A DNA stretch of 64,000 bases from Symsagittifera roscoffensis (GCF_963678635.1 NC_087071.1:24070013-24134012); one strand, 5' to 3'; counted from the first letter of the stretch, positions 19,001 through 27,270 are shown. The notes: generated from the sequence alone by a model not told the origin. Numbers and translations: made by a program.

Positions 19001-22000
19001 TGATTTTCATATATGTGTGATGGAAAGGGTTGTTCATATATGACAGATTCATAGTCATTTTCGACTTTTATCATATTGATAGAAAGAGTGTTTTCAGTAT
19101 CACTTTCTGAATCTGATGATGTACAGTTTATTTGATTGAGTTGTAACGTATCAGTTACTGTGTCATCAATACCTGGAGGGTCTGATGTTGTTTCTGGGTT
19201 AGATTGTACTTGATTGATTTGTCTTTGATGTTTAGGTGTACTACTTCTGTGGCGATTATTAGAATTATTATAGTTATTATTATTCCGGTGTGGTGATTGG
19301 GAATAATTTCTATAACGATTATTATAACTTGAGTGTCGATTTTGTGAATTATTTCGCGATCTATTTTGATAATTGTTGTTTGGTCTGTTATAGTTCGATC
19401 TATTATATGAGTTATTCCTTGATTGATTGTTCGGGTAATTCTGGTTTCGGTTGTTTGAATAACTTCTATTTCGATTATAGGAGTAGTTTCTATTCCTATT
19501 GTATGATGAATTTCGTGATTGGTTGTTTGGATAGTAGTTATTTCTTGATTGGGAGTTAGATCTAGAAACAAATCGTTGTGTATTTGAATTTGATCTGGAG
19601 TAGTTATTTCGACTATTTGGTCTATTGTAGTGATTTTGTGATGAATTATTCGTGTTTCTTCGTTCTGGTGATCTTCCTCTATAACTTGAGTTATATGGTG
19701 ATTGATTTCTTGTATAATTTGTATTGTTCGGGAGTGGTTTTCCTGAACTGTTGTTGCTGTAAACTGTTTTGTTCGGTAGATTTTGATCTTTTTTCATGTA
19801 TTGATAGAATGATTTATTTGGTTCTTTATATTTTTGAGGTTTATTTTGATTGTCTTGCTGTTTTTGTCTACATTCGGAAATACTATGTCCGTATCGTCGG
19901 CAATAATTACACCATTTTTTGAAAGATGGTTTGCCTTTAAAGTTTGGGTTCTTTTCGTAAATATTGAGTATTTCAGTGATTTTTTCAACGAGGTCTGTCT
20001 CTGATTCCTGTATATTATTAATATTAGTGGGAGTCGTTTCAATTCTGTTAACGTATTGTAATTTCAGATTTTCCGTTTCTTCTAGTTTCATCGTGATTTC
20101 TGCTTGTTCTAATTTGTCTACTAGTTTTCGAAAATCTAAATCGGGTTCTCGAATTGAAGAAGGATGGGATGCTCTCTTTTTTATTGCTATTTTCCTTAAT
20201 TGTGGTGTTAAGGTCATCATTAAGATTTCTGTCATCTTTGTGTTTTTATAGTCATGTGTATTTAGTGAGTATGCTTTTCGAACTAGTGTTTCGATTCGTA
20301 CTGCTATTTGCTTGATGGTTTCGTTTGGTAATCTGCGAATTTCATTACATAAAACTCTTTGTTGTTGTTTGTTTCTTTCGGAGTCAAACATTTTTGAAAA
20401 TTCCTGTGTAAACCTTTTCCAGTTTGATTTTATTTCTAGAGGTAGTACTGAAAACCATTTTTGGGCTGCGCCATCTAAGGTTGTTTGTATTAACGCTGTG
20501 CGTCGATGTATCCAGTTTTGATGTAGTGGCGTATTAATTGGTTCAGGTCCAAAATTTAAAATCAGGTTTGCTGTTACTGCATTTAAATAATCTTCTACAG
20601 AGTATTCAGGGTCTGTTCCTGTGAAAACCATTAAAGGTTTGTTTGATGTTATTGATGATCCACCCATAAGGTATGGGTTCATTGTCATTTGTAATGATTC
20701 TGCTGCATTTGGCATTTGAGAAAAATTTGAAAGTTGGTTTCTTGTTATTTCATGTTGTTGGAGATAATATGGGAGTGGTATTTCATTTTGCATTTGTGAT
20801 GGTTGATACGAGTGTGCAGTCATTGGATTTTGTTGTTGAATTGGTTGAAAAGATTGTGTATTAATTAAATTTTGTTGTTGAATTGGTTGTTGATGTTGTG
20901 CATCTATTTGTTGTGGAGAAAAATTTCTATGATTTGTACGTGTTTTCTGTATTCCTTGTCTACGATATTCTTGAGTATTTGGTGCAAATATATCTGGTTG
21001 TAAGAAATCATCATCTGAGGATAAATAATCCATTTGATAAGATGTCTGTTTTTTATTTTTATTTTGTTGAAAAAATGGGTAATTTTCACTGTGATCCTGT
21101 GGAGGATTTGTTTGGAAATTTATTGAATTAGGTTGGGTCATTGGGTTATCCCAATTTCGAGATCTTGTATATTGGTTAAAATTTCTTTGTGGTTGGTTAT
21201 ATGTTTTTGATGGATGTGTATAATTATAATTATGGTCTGTAAAGTTGTTTCTAGTGAATGTTTTGTGTGTTTTTGATGGTATTGTCATGGGTCTGTATGT
21301 TTGGTAATCCATATGTGAATATTTAGGGGCAACCGAAGATTTAACGGTTGATTGTAAGGTTACCTGTGTTTGTGAAGGATTTGTATTTCTTGGTGTTGTT
21401 AAATTTGGGCGTATTGGTGAAATACTTTGTTGTGTAGTTGTTGTGTGTACAATTTCTTCATTTATGAAGTGTGATGGTGTCTGGATATCTTGTTGAGTAA
21501 GATTCCTAGTTCCATTGAGGTTTTCATTGTGTATAACTGTAGAGTTTAAACTATTATTTTGTGTATCGGGCAAAAATGTATTATAGTTTAATGGTGTCGC
21601 ATCAATGGTTAATGGTATTACTTTTACATAATCTCTTATGTAAGATATCGTACTTATTGCTTGACTTGAGATTGATTGTGGGAAGCTTATAAATGCGGGA
21701 TGAGACCATTCGGGGTCCCAAACATAATCTGATTGTTCTGTGATAGCGGTATCATCGTTCGAGTTTTGGGGTCTAAAATTTTTTCTTGCTTGTGCAATTA
21801 AATCAATATTGTGTGTGAAATAATCTATTATGAACCATGCCAAAATTTTTTGTAGATCGTGTTTTGTATGTTGTGAAACGTCGTCTTTCGTGAAATTTTC
21901 TTTAATGATGTTTAAATAACTAGAGAGTAGTGTGATTTCATGTCGTACTCTTAAATGTTTAGATGTTTCTGTCGGTGAGACATTTGTTATTGGGATTTCG

Positions 22001-22434
22001 TTTTCTAATATTGAAATATAACTATATATTATTGCGAAAACTTCATTGGTGAATATGGAGTTTGCTCTTTGTGAGTTATGATATTGGATGCTTTTTATAT
22101 ATTCTGAAAAAACTTTTGAAAATTCTAAATCAAGATCGTCTGTTTGAATTGTATATTTTCTATTATTATGGTTTGGTGAGGTGAATTCTATGGAGTAGAT
22201 TCCATACTGTTGTGTTATGTTGCATATATCTTTTAAGTAGTGGTCTATGATTTGTCTTTTGATTTTTACATCTGGGAACTCTGTTTTACATGGACTAATT
22301 CCGGGTTCAAATAAATTTAATAGTAAATTTTTGCAAAATATATGCTGTCCTCTATCAGTGGTTGCATCTACTATAAAAGGAAAGATTTCATCATCATCTG
22401 GACTTTCTTCACCTGGAGTGTGCGTTGAGCTCAT
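16018..22434 (-). CDS. Gag-protease-RT-RNase H polyprotein (2138 aa)
   Basis: This single frame has: an N-terminal ~560-aa region without a known domain, ending Gln-rich; a retrotransposon-gag-like capsid domain (~600-760); a CCHC knuckle CNYCRRYGHSISEC (~842-855); a long Asn/Arg/Ser/Tyr-rich stretch (~890-1085); an aspartic protease with LIDSGAESNII (~1228); RT (~1560-1790) with YLDD (~1737); RNase H (~1870-2000) with CDASNFGIGAALL and TDHKP; and a tail with LPDTLSRN. It supplies capsid, genome binding, maturation and reverse transcription. All catalytic motifs look intact. The start ATG (22434) lies 26 nt inside ORF1. The size is well above usual gypsy Gag-Pol because of the N-terminal extension and low-complexity linker. 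The capsid N-region is conserved in element 2 (LAWFIIDYF). Confidence 0.93.
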   Translation of the reverse strand: MSSTHTPGEESPDDDEIFPFIVDATTDRGQHIFCKNLLLNLFEPGISPCKTEFPDVKIKRQIIDHYLKDICNITQQYGIYSIEFTSPNHNNRKYTIQTDDLDLEFSKVFSEYIKSIQYHNSQRANSIFTNEVFAIIYSYISILENEIPITNVSPTETSKHLRVRHEITLLSSYLNIIKENFTKDDVSQHTKHDLQKILAWFIIDYFTHNIDLIAQARKNFRPQNSNDDTAITEQSDYVWDPEWSHPAFISFPQSISSQAISTISYIRDYVKVIPLTIDATPLNYNTFLPDTQNNSLNSTVIHNENLNGTRNLTQQDIQTPSHFINEEIVHTTTTQQSISPIRPNLTTPRNTNPSQTQVTLQSTVKSSVAPKYSHMDYQTYRPMTIPSKTHKTFTRNNFTDHNYNYTHPSKTYNQPQRNFNQYTRSRNWDNPMTQPNSINFQTNPPQDHSENYPFFQQNKNKKQTSYQMDYLSSDDDFLQPDIFAPNTQEYRRQGIQKTRTNHRNFSPQQIDAQHQQPIQQQNLINTQSFQPIQQQNPMTAHSYQPSQMQNEIPLPYYLQQHEITRNQLSNFSQMPNAAESLQMTMNPYLMGGSSITSNKPLMVFTGTDPEYSVEDYLNAVTANLILNFGPEPINTPLHQNWIHRRTALIQTTLDGAAQKWFSVLPLEIKSNWKRFTQEFSKMFDSERNKQQQRVLCNEIRRLPNETIKQIAVRIETLVRKAYSLNTHDYKNTKMTEILMMTLTPQLRKIAIKKRASHPSSIREPDLDFRKLVDKLEQAEITMKLEETENLKLQYVNRIETTPTNINNIQESETDLVEKITEILNIYEKNPNFKGKPSFKKWCNYCRRYGHSISECRQKQQDNQNKPQKYKEPNKSFYQYMKKDQNLPNKTVYSNNSSGKPLPNNTNYTRNQSPYNSSYRGRSPERRNTNNSSQNHYNRPNSRNNYSRSNSNTQRFVSRSNSQSRNNYYPNNQSRNSSYNRNRNYSYNRNRSYSNNRNQNYPNNQSRNNSYNRSNYNRPNNNYQNRSRNNSQNRHSSYNNRYRNYSQSPHRNNNNYNNSNNRHRSSTPKHQRQINQVQSNPETTSDPPGIDDTVTDTLQLNQINCTSSDSESDTENTLSINMIKVENDYESVIYEQPFPSHIYENQSEFLQNYYTTPINSTPTTQETNEINTTNQTNKNTKTKCLNTNHIYQNIQKEQPKEKIWTIPFLLESPRNKEFQPPDLEIDFLIDSGAESNIINIPTWNEIKTLHPKLTPLETSSKLATAQGSTLINYGKIQLFLLPTRTMEQSKILNKPFKQIFHITDIKYNIIGIPFISKYIPTINILNSKILIKDKYTKTKETSLTFFQRLNKQPPFFSKFYPIFNQQRKHLKPLSGNIYNFSIKQVHQYDKEQNKQKFYMSEFEFKPIHKFFKITISSIKYLKNSNSDIISLHVYNNTPYQVTLPLGLLGYCETNATISPIHEKAYRVNNILQLLDICQSTILNEELSINNIISNENRNTDYFTKTPYFKPTFNISNYTEDQQKFLTMFNFQHSQITQDEFEKLAKQLIKYSSVYATSKFDVGKISSSLHLPLKPDAVFKKQRASKVPIHLHDKVNRLLDILEQYNIISPVNKEERPKGNTFINPVIILAKGESLKIVLDARYLNSLIDESKCNWPIEPIQVILTKINGKYFTTADMNSAYNQMPLDEQSRRLTQFVIGNQQYEFNRLFYGISIGPAAFSAFMSKIFRPLILKKNAITYLDDVFMQSQTKDEMFNVLEKYHQILQNENLKAAPDKSHFFLTRVKFLGHNIERKTITPLKSRIDAIQKLQPPTNKKKIQDFLGMLNFLSKYVYKMQLYLRPFYNILRQQNNFEWNTEHQTRFEEIKKLLTEQISNTIPDSNQPFYAMCDASNFGIGAALLQSHNGTNKMNLISANSRLFTQAELRLSTLMRECTAIIYTLTEYEFLILGSKHPTVLFTDHKPIIFLFTQKSNPNHRVYRFQLILMKFPNLHIVWTAGKNLALPDTLSRNTPPELLTRKTTVEIPKNIKFYLAENETSPRLECKYAVKTDIEQSQINSLQHFPLYLDCQNNHYEVDLLGTSTFKPIPYSQWIKNNTQQKRTKQHPPKKDHFPLIEKEDLTDKINLSGPQTNDSNKIHNKSSF

Positions 22435-22876
22435 TTTTTCGTTCGATGACTGTTAATATGTAATTATTAATGTGTCGAATTGGTTGATTCCAATTGTATA
22501 AATGTACTGGTTTGTGTTTATACTGCTTTTTTATTCTTCTTTTTCCTCTTTTTGATGAATTTGAAGTTGTTTCTGAGTCAGAAAAATATAATTGATCGTG
22601 AAGTGGGTAATTTTTATCTATTGATTCTTTTAGTTTGTAAAGTTCGTCTAAACTGTTGGTTTCTGATTCTGAAAATGCGTTTCGATTTTTTGAAAATCTT
22701 TTTCGTGTTATTTGTCTTTGTTTCGTTATTATTTTTCTTTTTAGTGTTTGTCGTTTTGTTCGAATGTATCCAACTGTTTGTGTATGAGGTGTGATTACAA
22801 GGTCGTATTTTTTGTTATCTATTTCACAATTGTGTAAAACGATTGTTTGTTTATTTCCTAGGTTTTTAAATGACAT
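22409..22876 (-). CDS. ORF1: basic 155-aa protein upstream of gag
   Basis: It starts at ATG 22876 and overlaps the gag start by 26 nt, with gag in the +1 frame. It is rich in Lys/Arg (TKRQTLKRKIITKQRQITRKR; SSKRGKRRIKKQYKHK) with a short acidic/Ser stretch between, suggesting RNA binding or nuclear localisation. The N-terminus is conserved in element 2 (starts at 55247): LGNKQTI-LHNC and YDLVITP are shared, which supports real coding. It may be a separate protein or an N-terminal part of Gag made by +1 frameshifting at the overlap. I recognise no family. Confidence 0.7.
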   Translation of the reverse strand: MSFKNLGNKQTIVLHNCEIDNKKYDLVITPHTQTVGYIRTKRQTLKRKIITKQRQITRKRFSKNRNAFSESETNSLDELYKLKESIDKNYPLHDQLYFSDSETTSNSSKRGKRRIKKQYKHKPVHLYNWNQPIRHINNYILTVIERKNELNAHSR

Positions 22877-23393
22877 AAGGTTTAGGATGACGGATGCAAA
22901 AGGTTGTTAAATGGTTTCTATTTTCTTAAACTGTTAGTTCTTACGATTTTTTGGTTAGCTTAACCTGGGTCTATTTGTTCAGGGTTGGAGAGAAAAGTAT
23001 ATCGATTCCGAAGAATGATTTTTTACTTTCTCGTGGCTAGTATAAGTTAAGGTGTTAACTTACTTAATCTTACTTAGGGGTAGTGATTGTGTTCAAGGGT
23101 TGGAGAATAGTAAATCGATCCACAAGGTTCAGGTATAATTAGAACGCGAGTAGTTCGTTAGATACTATTTTAAACTTACTAAGTCTAAGATTTATCCTGG
23201 GTCTGGTAAGAGGGGGGGTCAAGTGAAGGATGAATAACCGAAGTTCTTCACTATTTATCCTAATTTGAATGATTAGTTTTGTTTAAAAATTTCTATTAGT
23301 CTTAGGTCTTTAGAAAGGGTTGGGTAGTGAATCGACGTTTGAGGTCGTTAGACACTAATTAAGTGGGTGGGGGAGAACAAAGTTGTTCTGTTT

Positions 23394-23478
23394 GATCCAA
23401 GGATAAGCCTTGATGATCAAATTTGAAATTTAATTAAGTAGAAAATGATTTAAGATCCAAGGATAAGCCTTGATGATC
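23394..23478 (-). repeat. Two identical hairpin units exactly 60 nt apart
   Basis: GATCCAAGGATAAGCCTTG plus ATGATC occurs at 23394-23418 and again at 23454-23478. Each folds as CAAGG-ATAAG-CCTTG flanked by GATC sequences. Element 2 has related AAGG/CCTTG units near 55670 and 55720. They are candidate packaging or translation-control structures. Confidence 0.6.
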
Positions 23479-23809
23479 TGGTTTTAAAATTAAGTGAATT
23501 TAAGTTTTAATAAAATTTTAAATGTGTGTAAAGGAAAGATTTAGTGTTTTGATGATATTAGTGGGTTTATGATTGCTGTTATGTTTTAGGTGATGGAGCT
23601 GGAACAACAGGATGATTTATGATTACTAACCATTTATTGTCATGCTACTAATTTTTATTTTTTATTTTTCAATAAATATTTTTCAAACATGTTTTGTATA
23701 TTACTGCAGAATTTTAGGAAAACGATCTTAGATCTTTTTATCAATCGTTATTGTATATTAATAATTTTGTTTAGCGCCTGAAATGATTTTGAAGATTAAC
23801 TTCAAGGTT

Positions 23810-24043
23810 TTATGTTTGCAAATGAAAATCTAAATTCATTGCCAGTAGTATTCTAAATATAAAAGTTTGTTCTGGTTTTTGCCTAACTATCATATAGCTA
23901 TATGGCAAGTTTCTACTTTGTCGTATGTCGTCTCTGGTTCGAGGTCTTCTTCCAATTCCGGGTAGTTCTGTTATGGTTCGGAATATTGGCTCTGATCTAT
24001 TGAGTCGTAGAGACATTTCGATTAAATTATTGTCGTATAACAT
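23810..24043 (-). CDS. Conserved small leader ORF (77 aa)
   Basis: ATG 24043 lies about 75 nt after the primer-binding site. The 77-aa product aligns along most of its length with a 90-codon frame in the same place in element 2 (56092-56364). Shared motifs are EMSLR-NRS, TI-ELP-I, RRPRTR-D-R and MIVR-KPE-T. The DNA around it has diverged much more, so selection on the protein is likely. It is basic in the centre. A GT at the conserved Met-Ile|Val codons (GTAAGA in element 2, GTTAGG here) could serve as a splice donor, which would make this the first exon of subgenomic messages. The family is unknown. Confidence 0.7.
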   Translation of the reverse strand: MLYDNNLIEMSLRLNRSEPIFRTITELPGIGRRPRTRDDIRQSRNLPYSYMIVRQKPEQTFIFRILLAMNLDFHLQT

Positions 24044-24110
24044 TTTGTAAATGTTTTTGTCTAATTTCTAATCTATCTTGGTTAATTCTAAGCTATTAAG
24101 GTCTTGTTCG

Positions 24111-24128
24111 AGACTTATGGTCGCACCA
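24111..24128 (-). promoter_or_regulatory. Primer-binding site of element 1
   Basis: On the minus strand TGGTGCGACCATAAGTCT begins two bases after the 5' LTR. It would pair with a tRNA 3' end of the form …GGTCGCACCA. Element 2 has TGGTGCGACCAAAAGTCT in the same place. I could not identify the tRNA from memory. Confidence 0.75.
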
Positions 24129-24130
24129 GA

Positions 24131-24540
24131 TGAGTTATGACCGAGTTGGTTAACTCATAGAGTAATTTCGGATAGGGTACACCGTCTGCTCGTCACGCTA
24201 TCTTATTTTCGGCCGGATAGATTCGTGCAACTTCTTAGTCTAATACCGATCCTAATCTTACTCTTATACTATCTAGTCTCAGGTTGTTTAACTAGTCTCT
24301 GCTAGGCTCAATAGATCTAGGGTATACTGGTTTATTGCGGCTGCTGAAGTGCTCGGGAGAGTCCAACTAATTTCTAAGTTAAATTCAAATCTCTCTGGTG
24401 CTGAAATTACAAGTAACTTCAGCACTTACAAATAAGTGGGTTGTTAGTTAGATGGATCATGATTGGTTAATATTAAATACTTTACATTGGTAAAATATCT
24501 AAATTATCCAATCATAAAATGTAGTTTAGATCAGGTTCCA
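24131..24540 (-). repeat. 5' LTR of element 1 (promoter)
   Basis: 410 bp with TG/CA ends. On the minus strand it carries a CCAAT motif, an AT-rich stretch that could hold a TATA box (GTATTTAATATT), and AATAAA at 24336-24331. One mismatch to the 3' LTR. Confidence 0.95.
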
Positions 24541-24544
24541 CTGT
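24541..24544. repeat. Target-site duplication of element 1 (right), CTGT
   Basis: Matches 5621-5624. Confidence 0.9.
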
Positions 24545-25925
24545 GTTGCGACCAGGGCCGTAAAAACTTATATAATTTTTAAATTTATTTTTTGATAAAA
24601 TTATATATATATCTTATTTTATGGGTAAAAATAAAATGTATTTTTGGGATCTTTTCGAAACAAAAAATATACTTGGAAAATCTATTACTTATAATCTCTT
24701 TCAGGGACATTACAATTCAGAAAAATTAACTTAAAAACTGTCCCTCCAAGTTAATGGGAACAACACGTTTCCGACGATCGCCCAGAACTAATCCAGCTCG
24801 GCCGAATAAGCATTCCAGGAGCCCGGGTTGACCAAAAATGCTTATCATACAATTCTCATAAATGAGAAATTTCTTTTCTTACACTTTCATACAATTCCAT
24901 ACGTACAGAAAATTGTATGAAAACTCTATGATAAGCATTTACCCATAAGTGGAAATTGTATGATAGGTATTTTCGCCATAAACCAGAAAGTTGTTTTTTG
25001 TTCGCAACCGAACACAAGTGACAAAGACCTTGGTTACTCAAAGCACCAAAGGCATAGAAAACGACCTAAATTGTCTTCGAGCTGTCTTTCACAAATGATA
25101 TAACAAAAGTAACAAACTTTTAATTTTTGGCAAAATTTTTCAATGATGATTATTTTAAATCTGTGAATTTTCAAATTATCAGACATTGATCAGGGCATAC
25201 ATAAACACGCCATACAAAAGAAATAGGAATTTTCAGCGTTTTTGAAAAGAAAAACTTAAGTGAAAAGAAAAAAGCCAATATTATCGTATCCAGGACTACG
25301 TTATGCAGACAAGAAATTGAATTTTGCATGCAAAATTTTTTTTCGGAAAATGTTTGTTTGCGTAAAAAATTCGATTTGCGCTTGAAAAAAAAACAAAAAA
25401 ATTATTTGAGCTAAATTTTCAAAATTACTTGGAAAATTTTTTGTGTCGTATATAGAAATTGTATGGTAAGCATTTTTTCAAAAAAGTTAAACTCAGTTTT
25501 TTTTGTCACCAGTCTGTTCAACTGTTCTCAAAAAGCCGCAGAAATGGTTTAACTTTTTTTCTATTGTTTTTCGAAAATGTATGAAAAATACATGACAAGC
25601 ATCTTCTCCATACACTTGATGTATGGAATAGTATGATAAGGATTTTTGTTGTATGGAATTGTATGATAAGCATTTTCGGTGTATAGAGGTCAACCCGGGA
25701 GGTTGGAAGTGGCTGGAATGCAGTCCAGTTTGAGGTGCTTATTACTTTACGCGTCTTGGCTTTGATTATGCTTTCTAGACCCACCTTTATGTCAAACACG
25801 TCCATGAACAATAATTGTTCCGACAAATGAATATATTTTCATTTTTCTCTGTCAAAAATAAAAATTGCATTGTATTTTTCTCAACATATTTATATACACC
25901 ATTTTGTTACAGTCCTGGCTGCGAC
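24545..25925. mobile_element. TIR DNA transposon (non-autonomous), host of a nested element
   Basis: The left end GTTGCGACCAGGGCCGTAA and the reverse complement of the right end GTCGCAGCCAGGACTGTAA match at 14 of 19 positions. The interior outside the nested element is AT-rich with no transposase frame. Element 1 sits directly against the left end, so the true left boundary may extend into the CTGT. The family is not determined. Confidence 0.55.
24822..25699. mobile_element. Nested 878-bp TIR element with CCCGGGTTGACC ends
   Basis: The ends are CCCGGGTTGACC and GGTCAACCCGGG. Homology continues inwards (AAAATGCTTATCATACAATT on both sides, after a 10-bp difference). AG on both sides gives a 2-bp target duplication. 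The interior repeats variants of ATTGTATGATAAGCAT and has no transposase. A second member lies at 61731-62172. Confidence 0.75.
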
Positions 25926-26680
25926 TATGCATATTTAGTGCGGACTTTCCCTCCCGATGCGGATTGACTCAAATTTAAAGTCTGAACACAAAACCACGAC
26001 CTCGCCCGGGATAATGGTTTTTTTTTCTCAAAAAAAATGTTTTTTGTTTTGCCATTTTTTTAAAACTAATCTTAATCTTTGAAGCTTATCTTTCTTTGAA
26101 GCTTATCTTTGAAGGAGGTAGAGTTTTCCTGATAAAATTTTTTTGGATCAACCGTACAACGTTCACCCCTTCCTTAAGTGATCTACCGTAGAATGCCCTA
26201 CCTCAACCATGTACGAACTCTTGAAATTTATTCAGTATAAAATACGCATTTCATACAAACGCGCAAAAACAGCCATTTTGAAATTTTTTCATTAAATTTT
26301 GTTTTGATAGTCATCAAGATCACTCGAATCGACGTTTTATTTGTTTCGATAATTTATTTCAATTTATGTTTCGTTCATAAGTTGCTGTAAATTTATCTGA
26401 AATTATCTTTAAAAATTGTACTTGTTCCCTCCTGCGTGGGGACTCATAAATGAATTAGCGATAAGCCTTTACCCAAATTGCAAAATTCAGTGCTGATGTA
26501 GCACTGATCTAGAGCTTGTAAATCTGAATAATTCAGCGATGACTTAGCAATCAATCAGCGACAGTGAAGAAGCGATGATATTTCAGCGAAGAATTAGCGA
26601 TGAGTTAGCGATGAGTTTTCGATATAATGATAAGAAGAAAAAAACTATGATTTTTGATGTTCTATCTCTTGTGTAATTAG
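25926..26680. other. Non-coding; short GCGATGA-type repeats near the right side
   Basis: No gene seen. 25975-26015 resembles the end of the left minisatellite (a CCACGACCTCG block, as at 606-618). A degenerate array of GCGATGAxTTA units lies at 26530-26625; similar units occur at 57305-57335 and 62285-62355, always near BEL LTRs. Confidence 0.5.
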
Positions 26681-27093
26681 TGTGCTGACAAAATTGTATT
26701 ATATGTGCAAACTGTATTTTCTATAAAATACAACAATCGCATAATTTTTGGTAATTTTACAGTTGATATGCAATTCAGACAATTTGAAACAGCATCGAAT
26801 TTAAGCGTGAGAGTGCGTTCAAACTTTTGCAAACACGGTTTTATTGACAGACGAAAAATTGTCAATCAAGGTCGGCCAAGGCCGTTTCATGAACTAGTTT
26901 GAATAGCTGAAATTATTAACTGATCAAAAAAATGGTTTTGGTGGGGTTGGAGTTCGAACCCGCAACGAATGGCAAGTCTGTATATCGACGGTCCGCGAAA
27001 CGGTAGCCTAGGCCGCTCAGTTATCTGTTCTCTTACTATATGCAACTATAGTTTAAACTATAATAACCCTAATTTACCTTTTGCTCAGCAACA
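26681..27093 (-). repeat. BEL LTR 1 (3' LTR of copy A)
   Basis: It starts TGTGCTGACA and ends GCTCAGCAACA; a purine-rich GGGAAGTGAGGA lies on the minus strand immediately before it. It aligns with LTR 2 and LTR 3 through shared blocks such as CAATTCAGACAA-TTGAAACAGCA. Only this copy contains the tRNA-like segment. Confidence 0.7.
26936..27030 (-). other. tRNA-like (pol III box) segment in BEL LTR 1
   Basis: The minus strand has a B-box GGGTTCGAACTCC (26962-26949) and an A-box-like TAACTGAGCGGCC about 60 nt upstream, then CCAACCCCACCA at the 3' side. The expected 5' acceptor strand is absent, so it is a tRNA-derived or SINE-like remnant rather than a working tRNA gene. Confidence 0.45.
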
Positions 27094-27270
27094 TCCTCAC
27101 TTCCCGAAGAGGCGATAACCGGAGCAAGTTTAACGAGAGGTCTTTAAAATTGGCCCGATAGAGTCTTAACGGTTGCGGAGCGAGCGAAGTTTTCTTTGCC
27201 GTAGTGTTAGGCAGTTATTCGACCTTATTAGAGGGTTGCTGCGATCGACAGTCCACACGAGATCACCAGT

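Larger units (their letters stand above)
22877..24118 (-). promoter_or_regulatory. 5' untranslated leader of element 1
   Basis: 1.24 kb between the primer-binding site and ORF1, containing the leader ORF (23810-24043). A thrice-repeated motif (GGTTGGAGAxxAGTAxATCGAT type, near 22984, 23097 and 23318) occurs in all three positions in element 2 too. Two identical 25-nt hairpin units lie at 23394-23418 and 23454-23478. Such a leader is the expected place for packaging, dimerisation and splice-donor signals. Confidence 0.6.
5625..24540 (-). mobile_element. Element 1: complete 18.9-kb LTR retroelement with env and accessory genes
   Basis: The element is bounded by 410-bp LTRs (5625-6034 and 24131-24540) that begin TG and end CA, with CTGT on both sides. 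All genes read on the minus strand, so the 5' LTR is the right one. Gene order is leader ORF, ORF1, Gag-PR-RT-RNase H, integrase, two-exon membrane protein, P/S/Q-rich frame, Env-like protein with tail frame, accessory gene. Domain order and the integrase GPF/Y module place pol with Ty3/gypsy. One LTR mismatch in 410 indicates recent insertion, yet some frames carry single breaks (internal stop at 12319-12321, frame changes near 8260 and 9680). A decayed relative lies at 33719-56799. Confidence 0.93.

Noticed and set aside
19155-19571. 138-codon Ile/Thr-rich minus-strand frame
   Set aside because: Alternate frame of the low-complexity Gag linker.
16203-22800. Many plus-strand ORFs of 60-120 codons across element 1, mostly hydrophobic
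   Set aside because: They are antisense shadows of the A-rich minus-strand Gag-Pol; not conserved in element 2.
26936-27030. Functional tRNA gene
   Set aside because: B box is good, but the 5' acceptor strand does not pair with the 3' end.
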